Source of the DNA: an uncultured Clostridia bacterium
GTDB taxonomy: Bacteria; Bacillota; Clostridia; RUG12999
Reading direction: 5' to 3'
DNA: 64,000 nucleotides
NCBI GenBank assembly: GCA_934792465.1
Contig: CAKVOK010000012.1
Span: 10,469 to 74,468, forward strand
Part shown: piece after piece, positions 1 to 10,785 of the stretch
Layout: each line of letters starts with the position of its first letter
How positions within the stretch are numbered: position 1 is the first letter of the stretch
Notes under the pieces: generated by a model
Told to the model about the DNA's origin: nothing
What the model saw: the letters and a program-made list of their open reading frames with translations, nothing else
Database searches by the model: none
Translations under genes and position numbers: made by a program

Positions 1-1
1 G

Positions 2-970
2 ACATTTCTGAAACTTCAGCCGAAAGGAATTGCCTCAAATACAAACGATGATTCACAGACATTCGGCGGATATATATACGATACCGGCTTATATTATAAG
101 GCTTACCCGAATTTGGAAACCGCAATAAATAATCCGACTGCAAGAGATACCAAAAAGCTTACGAAGGCTATAGGCAATTACGGTGTAAATTCGGGAAATG
201 AAGGGCTTGCCTCGGACGGATATTTCGCCGCAATAACAAAAAGCGGAAACGTTCAGGTAAATTCCTGCGAAGATTTTGTTGATGCCGAGAAAGGCGACTA
301 CCGTATGAAGGCGGAAAGCAGCACAGCTCAGTCATATCCGAATTTGCTTAATTCATCAAATTTTGATATTAATACAATCGGACTCGAAACAAAAGTAAAC
401 ATGGGAAAGCAATTTAAGCTTACCGCACCTCTCGGAACAGTTAAAAAGACCGGTAAGGTATACTTTGCATGGGAAGATGCATTCGGAGCAACGGGCTATA
501 AGCTGAAAGTGGCAAAGGATGCGGAATTTAATAATGTGGTATATGAAACAACAGTGCCGTATGCGTGGGCGGAAGCGGAAATTGCCGATGCAGGCTGCAA
601 ATATTATTGGCGGGTTACAGCTGTAAATTCATCGTATGAGTCGGCAGAGGAATGGACATCAGACATAGGAAGCTTCTTTTACGGAATTATAAATTTAAAC
701 GATACGGTAAGAACGGATTCTGAAAACAAGGTTACAGTAAACACAGTACTTTCGGGGGATTATGAAAAAGAAGCGTATGTATATTTTGCGGCATATGATG
801 AAAGCGGAAAGCTTTTGAATATAACGCAGCAGATATGCAAATTGGGCACAGATACGTTCAGGCTTTCGCAGAATTTTGATGCATCGGCACAAACGGTCGC
901 TGTTTATGTATGGGACAAAAATGAAAATCCGCTTGTTAAAGAGCAAAAATTGAGTAAACAGAAACAGTAA
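2..970 (+). CDS. C-terminal fragment of a secreted beta-helix (GH141-like) protein, 5' end outside window
   Basis: The reading frame is open from base 2 to the TAA at 970 (322 residues), so the true start lies upstream of the window; an internal TTG at 113 is not a believable start. The first 200 residues align by eye with the part of the 1240-residue protein at 6928-10650 that follows its beta-helix: shared features are a YPNL segment, a C-D-F-V-(D/N) segment, and a fibronectin-III-like stretch with WE(D/N)AFG and YYW(R/K)VTA. The last 85 residues are a beta-sandwich-like domain ending in VAVYVWD, also found at the end of four other secreted proteins here. Inferred role: extracellular polysaccharide binding or cleavage. 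The catalytic part is not visible. Confidence 0.75.
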   Translation, partial: TFLKLQPKGIASNTNDDSQTFGGYIYDTGLYYKAYPNLETAINNPTARDTKKLTKAIGNYGVNSGNEGLASDGYFAAITKSGNVQVNSCEDFVDAEKGDYRMKAESSTAQSYPNLLNSSNFDINTIGLETKVNMGKQFKLTAPLGTVKKTGKVYFAWEDAFGATGYKLKVAKDAEFNNVVYETTVPYAWAEAEIADAGCKYYWRVTAVNSSYESAEEWTSDIGSFFYGIINLNDTVRTDSENKVTVNTVLSGDYEKEAYVYFAAYDESGKLLNITQQICKLGTDTFRLSQNFDASAQTVAVYVWDKNENPLVKEQKLSKQKQ

Positions 971-991
971 GAAAGGAAATGAAACGCAAAG

Positions 992-3900
992 ATGAAAAAA
1001 ATATATTCGCTTATAACAGCTGCGGCAATTGCCGTAAGTATGCTGCCTGCAACGATTGCATTTGCCGATGGTGAATTGTATACGGACTATGTTCCTGCGG
1101 AAGAGATTCCGGCAAATATTATACCTGTAGATGATACAAATTCACCAACAAGAACATATGCACAGAAAATCATCAGGAATACAACGGATCTCAACTATGA
1201 ATGGAGTCAAACATGGTCATCGGAATCAGGTTTTTACGATGGCGCAACCGTATATGCGGAGAATATAATATCGGCGAATCCTTCTGCCGGTATTTACGGT
1301 CTTGTATTTAAGGACGTTGTGAATTTCGAGCCTGATACCTCATATGTTTTTAGGGTCAAGCTAAAATCAACGGGAACGGAGGACGTAAGAGTAACTGCCA
1401 CTCTCTCGAACGAAAGAGCAGATACTGTTGCATTTGCTAAAGAATACGGGGAAGAGGGCAAGCTTATCGGAAATGAATTGGAGGAATTTGCAGCCACTTT
1501 GGTTCCGGCGGAGGGATTTTCAAATGAATCCGGTAAAACGCAATCGCTGATACTCGGGTTTGCGTCCGGAACAAAGGCAGGAGCGGCATTTTACATTGAT
1601 ATGAAAGAAAAAGATTCTGTTTACCTTGCACCGGAAAGAGAGCATGATATAAAAACGGAAGTGGTTTCGGATTCTCTTGATGTTTGCCAAGGCGGAAAAT
1701 TCAATGTAAAAGCGGCCGTACTGAATCAGGCAGGTTCGGCAGGTAATTTGAAACAGCATTTTACATGGAAAGTGCTGAACGAGGATAAAACGGCAGAGGC
1801 CGTCGGTTTCAGCATAGAGGGGGACGGTACGGACACTGCGGTTATATCTGCTGCGGACGATACGCCGACAGGCACATATAACGTTGTTGCAATTTCGGAC
1901 GATTACGAAGGCTTTATAAAGACTGCAAAGATTAATCTCAGCAAAAAAAGAATAAATGATATTCCGTTTAATTCGGAAACGGGTGATATTCCCAATCTTA
2001 TTCTTGTTCCGAATGCAAGTGCATTTGCCGTGCGAACAGATAAAAACCAAATCCATGCGGAAGCAAAAGATAATTATTATACGGTAAGTGCCGTTTCTGA
2101 TATAGAAAGTGCCAACAACATGAGCATGGAGGGACTTAGGATTCAGACTGTCTTAAACAAAGGTTTTGCTTCGGATTTTCAATTTACACCGGGCAAATCA
2201 TATGCGGTAAGTGCAAAAGTAAGAAAATCCGAATCAAGCACAGTGAATGAAGTATATTTCAATATTGCATTGGGACAAGGTACGGAGGAATCCTTTGCAT
2301 ATACCGCACAATACGGTGATAAGGGAATGCTTCTTTCGGATAAATGGCAGGACTGCAAGGCAATAATAACAGTACCGGAGGACTATGATGCTTCTTCAAA
2401 TAAAAAACTGTTTTATCTGGGTATGCCGAACGGCACGGCTCAGGGAGCGGCATTCGATATAGAATATTCGGTATATATCGGAGAAAGCAGCATTTCCAAA
2501 TTTGAATGCCGAATCGAAGGTGATACGGATATTCTTACACAAGACAACAGCCTGACGTTCTTTTCGGGATTGACAAATCAGATAGGTGTAGCGGCAGCCG
2601 ACAGCGAAACAGAAAGATACATTATCAATTCGGAAAGAAACGACTATGTAACTGATTTTCTGACGGAAACGGACGGCAACAAATGCACCGTATCGGCAGA
2701 TGCGTTGAGCAAGGCAGGGGAATACTATTTCGTTGCGGAAACAACGGCAGACGGTAAGCTTGTGAGAGCAAGCGTACCGTTCACGGTTGAAAAACCGTCC
2801 GTGTCGGAATCAATCGCACATATTATTAACTCCGCTTCGGCAGAAGAAATCGAGCTGAACATAAAAAAATACATAAATGCACTCGGAATTAATTTCATTG
2901 ATGCAGATAAGTATGACGCTGCTCAGACGGCGAAGCTTATCAAAGCAAGAGTAAATGTTGCACCTATTGAGGAAAATAATGAGGAAGAACTTAAAGCACT
3001 GCTGAAAAAAGCAACGGTGATTTCCCTTTATACGGCAAATCCGGAAAATGTAAAGCTTTATAACGATAACGGAACGTTTAAATATGCGGATGAGATAGCG
3101 TTAGAGAGTATAGATTCCGACGGTGTGACAATTTACGATATTTTCAAGACGGCAGCTTCAAATGATGCAAGAAAGGATATTCAAAACGGACTGTCGGGTA
3201 AAAGCTATGATTCGATTGACGAATTTGAAAAAGCATTTGCAATTTCGGTTATACTGAATACTCTTTATAAACCTGAAGTAGGAGGAAGCGGATATGTAGA
3301 AAAGCTTCTGACGGATAAAAATGCAAAATATACGGAACTTGAATCAAGTGCATATATTAATGCACAGGATAAGTCGAAGTATAATCTTGAGCTTGCAAGA
3401 AAATTGTTTACAAAGGCGGAACTTGAACAAAAAATTAAGGATATAAAAAACAGTATGTCCTCAGGTACGGGCGGTGGAAGCTCCGGCGGCAGCACGAGCG
3501 GCGGAGGCGGCACGGCAAACAAAACGCCGTCAGCATCAAAACCGTCAACGGCGCAAAGCGGTGCGGCACAAACGGTATTTCCGTTTAAAGATGTGGACAG
3601 CACCCATTGGGCATTTGCGGATATTTACGCATTGTATCAGAGAGGAATAGTTTCGGGAAACGAAAAAAATGAGTTTGAGCCGGAAACGGAGCTTACAAGA
3701 GAACAGTTTGTAAAAATGATATGTGAGCTTATGGGACTTAAAGCCTCAAAAACCGAAATGAAATTCACCGATGCGGATAACAGTGCGTGGTATGCAAAAT
3801 ATATTTCGGCAGCAACCGAAAGCGGAATAATTAACGGGATAAGCGAAAATGAATTCGGGGTCGGATTGCCTGTCAGCCGTCAGGATATATGCGTTATGGT

Positions 3901-4120
3901 TTACCGTGCCTGCAAGGGAGATGCAAGCGGGGCAGAGCCGAGCTTTGCGGATTCCGATGAAATAAGCGATTATGCACTGGATGCCGTTGTATATATGACG
4001 GATTTCGGGATCATAAAGGGTTTTGAAGACAATACATTCAGAGCCAAGGATAATTGCACAAGAGCGCAGGCGGCAAAGATACTGTCTTCTGTAATAAATT
4101 TGAAAGGACTGGTAAAATAA
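992..4120 (+). CDS. SLH-anchored surface protein with two carbohydrate-binding-like modules
   Basis: 1042 residues. A signal peptide (MKKIYSLITAAAIAVSMLP, cleavage near FADG) starts at ATG 992 behind AAAGGA at 972-977. Two beta-sandwich-like modules follow (about residues 50-320 and 330-600), each with a binding-like half and an Ig-like half; the first resembles the duplicated module of the protein at 10786. Then comes a mostly helical domain (about 605-820), a Gly/Ser linker (about 824-847) and three SLH repeats from about residue 865, 925 and 985, which in this family bind pyruvylated secondary wall polymer. No catalytic motif was recognised. Likely a wall-bound glycan-binding protein. Its stop overlaps the next gene's start by one base, so the two are probably co-expressed. 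Confidence 0.8.
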   Translation: MKKIYSLITAAAIAVSMLPATIAFADGELYTDYVPAEEIPANIIPVDDTNSPTRTYAQKIIRNTTDLNYEWSQTWSSESGFYDGATVYAENIISANPSAGIYGLVFKDVVNFEPDTSYVFRVKLKSTGTEDVRVTATLSNERADTVAFAKEYGEEGKLIGNELEEFAATLVPAEGFSNESGKTQSLILGFASGTKAGAAFYIDMKEKDSVYLAPEREHDIKTEVVSDSLDVCQGGKFNVKAAVLNQAGSAGNLKQHFTWKVLNEDKTAEAVGFSIEGDGTDTAVISAADDTPTGTYNVVAISDDYEGFIKTAKINLSKKRINDIPFNSETGDIPNLILVPNASAFAVRTDKNQIHAEAKDNYYTVSAVSDIESANNMSMEGLRIQTVLNKGFASDFQFTPGKSYAVSAKVRKSESSTVNEVYFNIALGQGTEESFAYTAQYGDKGMLLSDKWQDCKAIITVPEDYDASSNKKLFYLGMPNGTAQGAAFDIEYSVYIGESSISKFECRIEGDTDILTQDNSLTFFSGLTNQIGVAAADSETERYIINSERNDYVTDFLTETDGNKCTVSADALSKAGEYYFVAETTADGKLVRASVPFTVEKPSVSESIAHIINSASAEEIELNIKKYINALGINFIDADKYDAAQTAKLIKARVNVAPIEENNEEELKALLKKATVISLYTANPENVKLYNDNGTFKYADEIALESIDSDGVTIYDIFKTAASNDARKDIQNGLSGKSYDSIDEFEKAFAISVILNTLYKPEVGGSGYVEKLLTDKNAKYTELESSAYINAQDKSKYNLELARKLFTKAELEQKIKDIKNSMSSGTGGGSSGGSTSGGGGTANKTPSASKPSTAQSGAAQTVFPFKDVDSTHWAFADIYALYQRGIVSGNEKNEFEPETELTREQFVKMICELMGLKASKTEMKFTDADNSAWYAKYISAATESGIINGISENEFGVGLPVSRQDICVMVYRACKGDASGAEPSFADSDEISDYALDAVVYMTDFGIIKGFEDNTFRAKDNCTRAQAAKILSSVINLKGLVK

Positions 4121-6906
4121 TGAGGAAAATTTTGGGAATACTTTTGAGTGTTCTTATGTCAGTAAATATTATTATTCTGCCGGTAAGTGCGGAGGATTCT
4201 GCGAGCAAAGCGGAAAGAGTGATGAGAGGGCTCGGCATTTTTGCCGAAAACTACGAACCGGACAGGGAAATATCGAGGGCTGAGTTTGCAAAGGCTTTGT
4301 GCGATGTTATGCATCTTCAAGACCCTGATTACGACTATGCCGTATGGAAACAAAACGTAATGGCTTCAAATGACGGAGAGGTTACAATTGCGGCAGGTGA
4401 ATTTGATGATGTTGACGCATCTCATCCGTATTATACGGAGATAACTCTGGTAGGGCAAAACGGCATTATGAAAGGCATAGGAAACCGGCTGTTTGCACCG
4501 GAATACGGAATAACGGCAAATGAGGTTTCTAAAATACTTATTGATATGATGGGCTACAGTATTTGTGCGATAAACGACGGAGGCTATCCGTCCGGCTATG
4601 CTTCATGGGCATATTCTCTCGGTATAATGCAGGGCGTAAGCATAAAATCAACATCGCCGGTAACGGAAAAGGCTCTTATTGATATGATGTACAATTCATT
4701 TGAAATAAGGCTTATGGAAATGACATACGGCACAGACGCCAAATACGAAAAAACCGATGATACATTTATGACAGGCGTGTTGCAGCTCGGCAGGGTTCGT
4801 GGATATGTGACGGACAACGGGTTTTCCGCATTGCACGGCAAGACTGCTCTTACGGTCGGTAAGATGAAAGTCGGCGATGTTGAAATAAATTCAAAGAAAA
4901 ACGGTGAAGATTTATCCGAATATCTCGGATATAGAGTTGAACTTTATTATACGGAAAATGACGATGAAAAATATCTTGAATATGCGGAAATTATTAATAA
5001 TGATGATACGGTAAGATTTGATGTAACGGATTTTGTTTCGTATTCAAACGGTGCAATTTCGTTTTACAGCGGCGATAAGAAAGTTAATAAACACCTTTCG
5101 GCAGATGCGGAAATGATATTTAATAATGAATGGAAGAAATCTTTTACAGCCGAAGATTTTAAATTTGCGGACGGCAATATAACGCTTATTCAAAATGAAA
5201 GCGGAGAATATGCTACGATAGTGGTAAAAAGCTTTGAATTTGCCGTTGTATCGGGTAAAGATACGGGCAAAGAGCAGATTTATAACAAAATTACAAACAG
5301 CTCATCAGAAAAAGTATATGATTTTTCGGGCTCGGACGTTCCGAAAAAATCAATATTCATATGTGATGAAAACGGTAAAAAAATCGGGTTTGATTCAATA
5401 ACCGCCGGCAGCGTATTAAATATTATAAAATCCGATACATATATGAAAGTCATATGCGGCGGCAATGCCGTTGAGAATTTTAAGGTAAAGGGCATTAATG
5501 AGGACGGCAGCGAAAAGAATATAAGCAACGGCGAAACCGTATATCGGCTGGCAGGAGCTTTTGCGTCAATTACAAATTCGGATGCGCTCGAAAACGCTCA
5601 TACATATAATCTTTATTTGAATATGTTCGGTAAGGTAATTTGGATAGAAGGTGCGAAAGCGGATTCAAATTTGCATATTGCGGTATTTACGAGAGCAAGG
5701 TATTTTGATAATGAAAAAGAGGAAAAAAGCAGATGTATATCCCTCTTTACCGATGAGGGCAAGCTGAAAAATTATGCGGTTGACAAGAAATTCACAGTAA
5801 ACGGTGAAAAGCTCAAATACAGCAGTGCAATGTCATTGCTTAACCGGCATAAAGGCGAGGCGGTACGATACAGAATCAATGATACGGGCAAGCTGGCTGA
5901 AATAATCATTGCATCAAAAATCAATACGAAGGATTACAGCGAATGGTATCAGATAGCGGATACATCTTCAAGCTTTACATACGGCACGCAGGGAGGAGAT
6001 TTCAGCAATCAGTTTTATACAAGCTCGTCTACGCTGAAGTTCACGATTCCGAATAACGAGGATTTTTTTGACAATGAAGATTATTTCTCGTTAAACAGCG
6101 TTACGTTTATTGATAATAAATCCGATTACAAGCTCTCGGCTTTCGTGGCAGACAAAGACAACGTAGTTGCAGACGCTATTGTGCTTAAGCAGGACACAGC
6201 GGCGGCAGCCGGAACCGTAAGGGAAGCAGAGGCAATACTGATACAGGATATAATAAGAACCGTAAATGAGGATAATGATGAAGTATTAAGGATTTCGGGG
6301 TATGCCGTAGGACTTACGGTCGGTGCACCGAAGCTTTTGGAATACGATATAGATGAGGAATGTAAAATGCTGGCATTTGGAGAAACGGCAGAAGAGGTTG
6401 ACAAAACAAAACCTGAAACAGAAGTCGGACCGAGAACGGTCGGCGAGCTTGGAGCAGGCGATATTATTTATTATGAAACAAATATACAGAATGAAATCGC
6501 AAATGCCAGAATTGCATTTGACTACAGTACGGGAAAGGCATTTGACGGCGGCAGAGGAACAGACCACTATGACCCGACAAAAACGGGTACTGCGGTAAAT
6601 ACTACGTGGGTAGGCAAGGCAATTTCGACATACGGAAACGGCATACGCCTTGCCATAGACTGCGAACCGGGCGATGTTGATTATGAAAATATGACGAATT
6701 TCAGAAAGCAGACGTCGGCATTTGTTATAAGAAAGACAGACTCAATCTTTATTGTTACAAAGGGCAGAAGAAACAAAATCAACATACAAAGCGGCGGTAT
6801 CAATGATATTAAAACTTATAACAACACAGGTGACGGCTGCGACAACGTAGTTGTTCTTACATACTGGTCGTCCGGTAACTATACAACGGTTGCATACAGA
6901 GATTAA
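4120..6906 (+). CDS. Large surface protein with N-terminal SLH repeats (S-layer-like scaffold)
   Basis: I place the start at ATG 4120 (928 residues), which overlaps the previous stop as TAATG, has AAAGGA at 4103-4108, and opens a good signal peptide (MRKILGILLSVLMSVNIII). The reading frame is open further upstream, but that part only overlaps the previous gene. Residues about 30-200 hold divergent SLH repeats (ISRAEFAKALCDVM, FDDVDASHPYY, ANEVSKILIDMMGY). The remaining 700 residues are predicted beta-rich, with no enzyme motif I recognise. It is a paralogue of the protein at 28783-31494, with the same layout. Inferred role: structural or S-layer-like exported protein in the glycan-degradation cluster. 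Confidence 0.75.
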   Translation: MRKILGILLSVLMSVNIIILPVSAEDSASKAERVMRGLGIFAENYEPDREISRAEFAKALCDVMHLQDPDYDYAVWKQNVMASNDGEVTIAAGEFDDVDASHPYYTEITLVGQNGIMKGIGNRLFAPEYGITANEVSKILIDMMGYSICAINDGGYPSGYASWAYSLGIMQGVSIKSTSPVTEKALIDMMYNSFEIRLMEMTYGTDAKYEKTDDTFMTGVLQLGRVRGYVTDNGFSALHGKTALTVGKMKVGDVEINSKKNGEDLSEYLGYRVELYYTENDDEKYLEYAEIINNDDTVRFDVTDFVSYSNGAISFYSGDKKVNKHLSADAEMIFNNEWKKSFTAEDFKFADGNITLIQNESGEYATIVVKSFEFAVVSGKDTGKEQIYNKITNSSSEKVYDFSGSDVPKKSIFICDENGKKIGFDSITAGSVLNIIKSDTYMKVICGGNAVENFKVKGINEDGSEKNISNGETVYRLAGAFASITNSDALENAHTYNLYLNMFGKVIWIEGAKADSNLHIAVFTRARYFDNEKEEKSRCISLFTDEGKLKNYAVDKKFTVNGEKLKYSSAMSLLNRHKGEAVRYRINDTGKLAEIIIASKINTKDYSEWYQIADTSSSFTYGTQGGDFSNQFYTSSSTLKFTIPNNEDFFDNEDYFSLNSVTFIDNKSDYKLSAFVADKDNVVADAIVLKQDTAAAAGTVREAEAILIQDIIRTVNEDNDEVLRISGYAVGLTVGAPKLLEYDIDEECKMLAFGETAEEVDKTKPETEVGPRTVGELGAGDIIYYETNIQNEIANARIAFDYSTGKAFDGGRGTDHYDPTKTGTAVNTTWVGKAISTYGNGIRLAIDCEPGDVDYENMTNFRKQTSAFVIRKTDSIFIVTKGRRNKINIQSGGINDIKTYNNTGDGCDNVVVLTYWSSGNYTTVAYRD

Positions 6907-6927
6907 ACGCTGCGGAGGTGAAGAAAA

Positions 6928-9900
6928 TTGAAAAACAGAATATTATCGTTACTTCTTGCTTGCGTTATGCTTGCCGCCGTCAATGTTACGGCGGAGGAGG
7001 CGGATACCTCGGCGGTAATTTATGTTGCACCGAACGGCAATGACAGTGCGGGCGGAACAATAGAATCTCCGCTTCGGACGTTTGGAGGCGCACAGGCTGC
7101 CGTAAAAAAATTGAAATCGGCAGGAGTGAAAGATATTGATGTCGTGTTCAGAGAAGGGGAGTACAGGCTTTCGTCGGGCGTGACATTCGGTGCGGACGAC
7201 GGTGCGGAAAACGGACATCTGATTACGTACCGCAGCATGGACGGTGAAAATGCGGTATTTAAGGGTTCTCGTGAATTTGATTCAAAAAACGCTCAGCCGG
7301 TAATGTCGGAAACGGCACTTGCAAGAATAAAGGACAGTGTGAAAAATCATATTGTGTCATATGACCTTGCCAAAATGGGATTTTCAAAAAATGATATAAC
7401 GGATTTAAGCAATATTGAAGCGCAAATCCAAGTGCTTGACCAAGGAGAACCGAATTTTGTATATGTAAACGGTGTCGAACAGACAATCGCACAGTGGCCG
7501 GACGGCGACGGCGTGTATTCGCATTGGGATTCGGCGGAGGACGGACGAACGATTCACTTTACGGAAAATGACCCGACTCGCTGGACAACGGCGGCAAACG
7601 ACTGGTGGCTCGGAACATATGCAACGTTTGACTATTGCTATGCAAGAATGTCGGGAAAAAGCGTAAATCCGGAAAAGCATACATTGACGGCAGCCGATTT
7701 GAACAATCTGTTCTATTTTACAAGCTATCAGTCAAGAAGATGGAAAGCGTTTAATCTGCTTGAAGAGCTTGATACGCCGGGCGAATTTTATGTGGACAGA
7801 GAAAAGATGATACTCTATTTGTATCCGCCGTACGGCTTAAAGGATGCAAAAACGGAGCTTTCATTTCTTACAAGACCTATGATAAGCTTAAGAGAAACAC
7901 AAAACGTATTATTCAAGAATATTACGCTTTCCCAGACCTGCGGTGACGGATTCCGTATGGTTGATGTAAAAAACGTTGATATTAAAGGGTGTAAGTTAGA
8001 AAATATAGCGCAGTTCGGCGTATTTATAGACGGCTCGAAAAATGCCGTTACGGACAGTCAGTATTGGCAGATACAGAGAATAGACGCTTCATATGACTGT
8101 GATATAACGGATTCGACTTTTAATAATATCGGTGCAAGCGCTATCAAGATGACCGGCGGCAATCTTGACACACTAACCCCGGCAAATAATGTGATTGATA
8201 ATAATATGCTTTATCGGTGCAGTCAGATTACGAAAAATAAAAATGCGATAGAAATAGGCGGCTGCGGAATTACCGTTACGCATAACAATATCAGCAGATG
8301 TGCATTCCAGGGTGTGTATTATTTGGGAAACAGTCACACAATAAGCTATAATGAAATATATGACGTTATCCAGGAAACGGACGACTGCGGAGCGATTTAC
8401 TGCGGCAGAAACTCGCTGCACCAGGGTAATGTGATTTCATATAATTATCTGCATGACCTGTTTTCGACGGAGGTTTTGCCGTTCGGACATCAGACGGCAA
8501 TATACTGGGACGATAATATGGTAGGTCAGACGGCTCATAATAATATCATAAACGGCGTAAGGAAGAATGCATACAGCAACGGCATCGATATTCATTTTTA
8601 TAATAATACGTCGATAAATATTACGGCGGCGAGTATGGACTTTAAAAACGGCGGCGCAGCAACAAACAATAATGCCGGCGGAGTAGGTTTCGGCAGCAAC
8701 ATAGCCGATGAGGCACTGTATTTCAAGCAATATCCGAATTTGCCGGAAATAATTGAGCTTATGGCACAGGGTACACCGGCGGAACTGTCAAAATTCAGCG
8801 AATTTTATAATAATCTTGACGTAAATGCTCCGGCGAATATCATAGGTACATATAACCGGGAATTTGCAAAGGTTAAAAACAATGTTAATATGCAGCTCTG
8901 CGATGACTTTGTGAATCCGGAAAAACAGGATTACAGAATAAAGAGCAGTTCGCCAACGGCGAAGCGTATACCGGGTATAACAACGGATGAATTTGATATA
9001 GAGGAAATAGGACTTCAAAGAGATGTGAATATCGGACAGGAAACTTCGTCATTCAAACAAATATTCCCTGCAAACGGACAACAGGCACTTCCGAGCTCCG
9101 AAGTGAAATTCAAATGGGAAAATGCTTTCGGAAGCAGCAAGTATAAACTTATGATTGCAACGGACAGAGATATGAAAAATATTGTTTATGAGGACGATGC
9201 GGTACCTTATAATATAACTTCCGTTAAGGGGTTGAAAAACAATACCGTGTACTACTGGAAAGTAACGGCATATTCACATTCGAGGGAGCTTGCCGCAGAA
9301 TGGGAAAGCGAAAGCGGAGTATATACATTCTCAACGGGAATATATGAACAGCTTGATAAATCGTATTATGAAACGATTGTACCCAATGCGATAAAGGCGT
9401 CCGAAAAAGCAGTTGAAGGGAATGAGGTCGGCAATTATCCGATAGGAACAAAAAATAAATTCAACAGCATGGTAAAAATGGCAGATGTGGCGGCAAATGC
9501 AAGACTCGGAATGTTCTCGCAGATAAATTTTGATAAACTTGTCACCGGTATAGGTGAGTTTTATTCGAAAAAAGGTATGGTGAACAAGGGCGTATATGAT
9601 ATGACCGATGTCTTTAACAATCCGGAGATGTGGTCGGGTGAAGCAACGGTTGAAAACGGAATTGTGTCGCTTAAATCAGACCCGTCGAGGGCAGAAATAT
9701 ATTCCATGTCGGGTACGAGCGGTTTGGATACTCTTACAGGCTCGGTTATATACAGCTTTGACGCAAAAATTCATGTTACGGAGAAATTTGTGGGACTGGG
9801 ATTTAAGAAATATATTGATATGCTTCCGTATCAAAACTCAAATACAGGGTATGACCTCATAATAAACAGCGAGGCTATCGAGCTTCAATACAGCAACGGT

Positions 9901-10650
9901 ACGGCGCACGACATTCTTGAAAGCGTTCCGTATACGTTTGATGATGAATTCCACAGGTTTGATTTCGGGTTTATCGATATTCCGTGCGGAACAATAGTAA
10001 TTCTTAATATTGACGGTAAGAAAGTTATTGAATACCGTGATATTATAGATGCGTCCGTTAATGCACTCTGCAACATGGAAATAATGATTTTTAACGATGT
10101 TGAAACAGGTATAGAGCTTAGAAAAAACAGCACTCCAATGACGAACGAGCAGTATGAACAGCAGCTTAAGGAAAATATTTACCGTTCCGCAAAGGTGCTT
10201 GTAGACGGAATAGACAGCGGTTATAACGAAAGAACGAAATTTGCCGTCTTTAAAAAGGACAGTGACAAGGTATTCACAGATGACAATGTTACGGATATTT
10301 CGGAATGCGGATGCAAAGAGATTAACGGAGCGCTTACCGTTGAGGTTTCAAAGCTTGCGGAGATTATAAATGCGCAAATTACGAAAGAAGCAAACGGTTA
10401 CAAAATCACCAAGGACAATGCAACAGCCTTAATAGCCGAAAATGATTGTACGGAATACAACGGAAAGACGATGCTTCCTCTTATAAAAACTGCGGAAGCT
10501 CTCGGAATTTCATATTCGGAAGATGCGGCAAACAATATTTTGATATTCGGAAATATTGTTGTAATGAACAATATTAAGATTCTTACGAAAATGTCCGCAC
10601 TTATGGATATACTGACAGATTATCATGACGGACTTACGTTTGAATATTGA
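6928..10650 (+). CDS. Secreted GH141-like right-handed beta-helix enzyme
   Basis: 1240 residues from TTG 6928, supported by GCGGAGGTGA at 6911-6920. The signal peptide ends near VTAEEA. Residues about 30-110 form the N-terminal cap typical of secreted beta-helix enzymes (IYVAPNGNDSAGGTIESPL, then a FREGEYRL segment). The region with FNLLEELDTPGEFYVDREK and LYLYPP resembles GH141-like proteins, a family that as I recall includes alpha-L-fucosidase and xylanase activities. Residues about 320-570 are Asn-rich beta-helix coils. Then follow a fibronectin-III-like domain (about 710-800), a LamG-like sandwich (about 890-1050) and a C-terminal stretch (about 1085-1210) like copper-amine-oxidase N-terminal stalk domains. 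No SLH. Activity is inferred only from overall resemblance. Confidence 0.72.
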   Translation: MKNRILSLLLACVMLAAVNVTAEEADTSAVIYVAPNGNDSAGGTIESPLRTFGGAQAAVKKLKSAGVKDIDVVFREGEYRLSSGVTFGADDGAENGHLITYRSMDGENAVFKGSREFDSKNAQPVMSETALARIKDSVKNHIVSYDLAKMGFSKNDITDLSNIEAQIQVLDQGEPNFVYVNGVEQTIAQWPDGDGVYSHWDSAEDGRTIHFTENDPTRWTTAANDWWLGTYATFDYCYARMSGKSVNPEKHTLTAADLNNLFYFTSYQSRRWKAFNLLEELDTPGEFYVDREKMILYLYPPYGLKDAKTELSFLTRPMISLRETQNVLFKNITLSQTCGDGFRMVDVKNVDIKGCKLENIAQFGVFIDGSKNAVTDSQYWQIQRIDASYDCDITDSTFNNIGASAIKMTGGNLDTLTPANNVIDNNMLYRCSQITKNKNAIEIGGCGITVTHNNISRCAFQGVYYLGNSHTISYNEIYDVIQETDDCGAIYCGRNSLHQGNVISYNYLHDLFSTEVLPFGHQTAIYWDDNMVGQTAHNNIINGVRKNAYSNGIDIHFYNNTSINITAASMDFKNGGAATNNNAGGVGFGSNIADEALYFKQYPNLPEIIELMAQGTPAELSKFSEFYNNLDVNAPANIIGTYNREFAKVKNNVNMQLCDDFVNPEKQDYRIKSSSPTAKRIPGITTDEFDIEEIGLQRDVNIGQETSSFKQIFPANGQQALPSSEVKFKWENAFGSSKYKLMIATDRDMKNIVYEDDAVPYNITSVKGLKNNTVYYWKVTAYSHSRELAAEWESESGVYTFSTGIYEQLDKSYYETIVPNAIKASEKAVEGNEVGNYPIGTKNKFNSMVKMADVAANARLGMFSQINFDKLVTGIGEFYSKKGMVNKGVYDMTDVFNNPEMWSGEATVENGIVSLKSDPSRAEIYSMSGTSGLDTLTGSVIYSFDAKIHVTEKFVGLGFKKYIDMLPYQNSNTGYDLIINSEAIELQYSNGTAHDILESVPYTFDDEFHRFDFGFIDIPCGTIVILNIDGKKVIEYRDIIDASVNALCNMEIMIFNDVETGIELRKNSTPMTNEQYEQQLKENIYRSAKVLVDGIDSGYNERTKFAVFKKDSDKVFTDDNVTDISECGCKEINGALTVEVSKLAEIINAQITKEANGYKITKDNATALIAENDCTEYNGKTMLPLIKTAEALGISYSEDAANNILIFGNIVVMNNIKILTKMSALMDILTDYHDGLTFEY

Positions 10651-10698
10651 TAAAGCACGCTATCTAAAAATAAAGTAATAACAGATTAAAAAAAAGCA

Positions 10699-10727
10699 TT
10701 GATGTTTTAAAGCTGTTGTGATAAGAT
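10699..10727 (+). promoter_or_regulatory. Candidate promoter for the duplicated-module protein
   Basis: TTGATG at 10699-10704 and TAAGAT at 10722-10727 are 17 bases apart, with an extended -10 (TGATAAGAT). It lies in the 135-base gap before the gene at 10786. The boxes are imperfect, so this is only a candidate. Confidence 0.4.
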
Positions 10728-10785
10728 TACAGTATAAATATCTTGGCATTGAAAAATAAATCATACATGAAAGGAGCGTTTCTTT

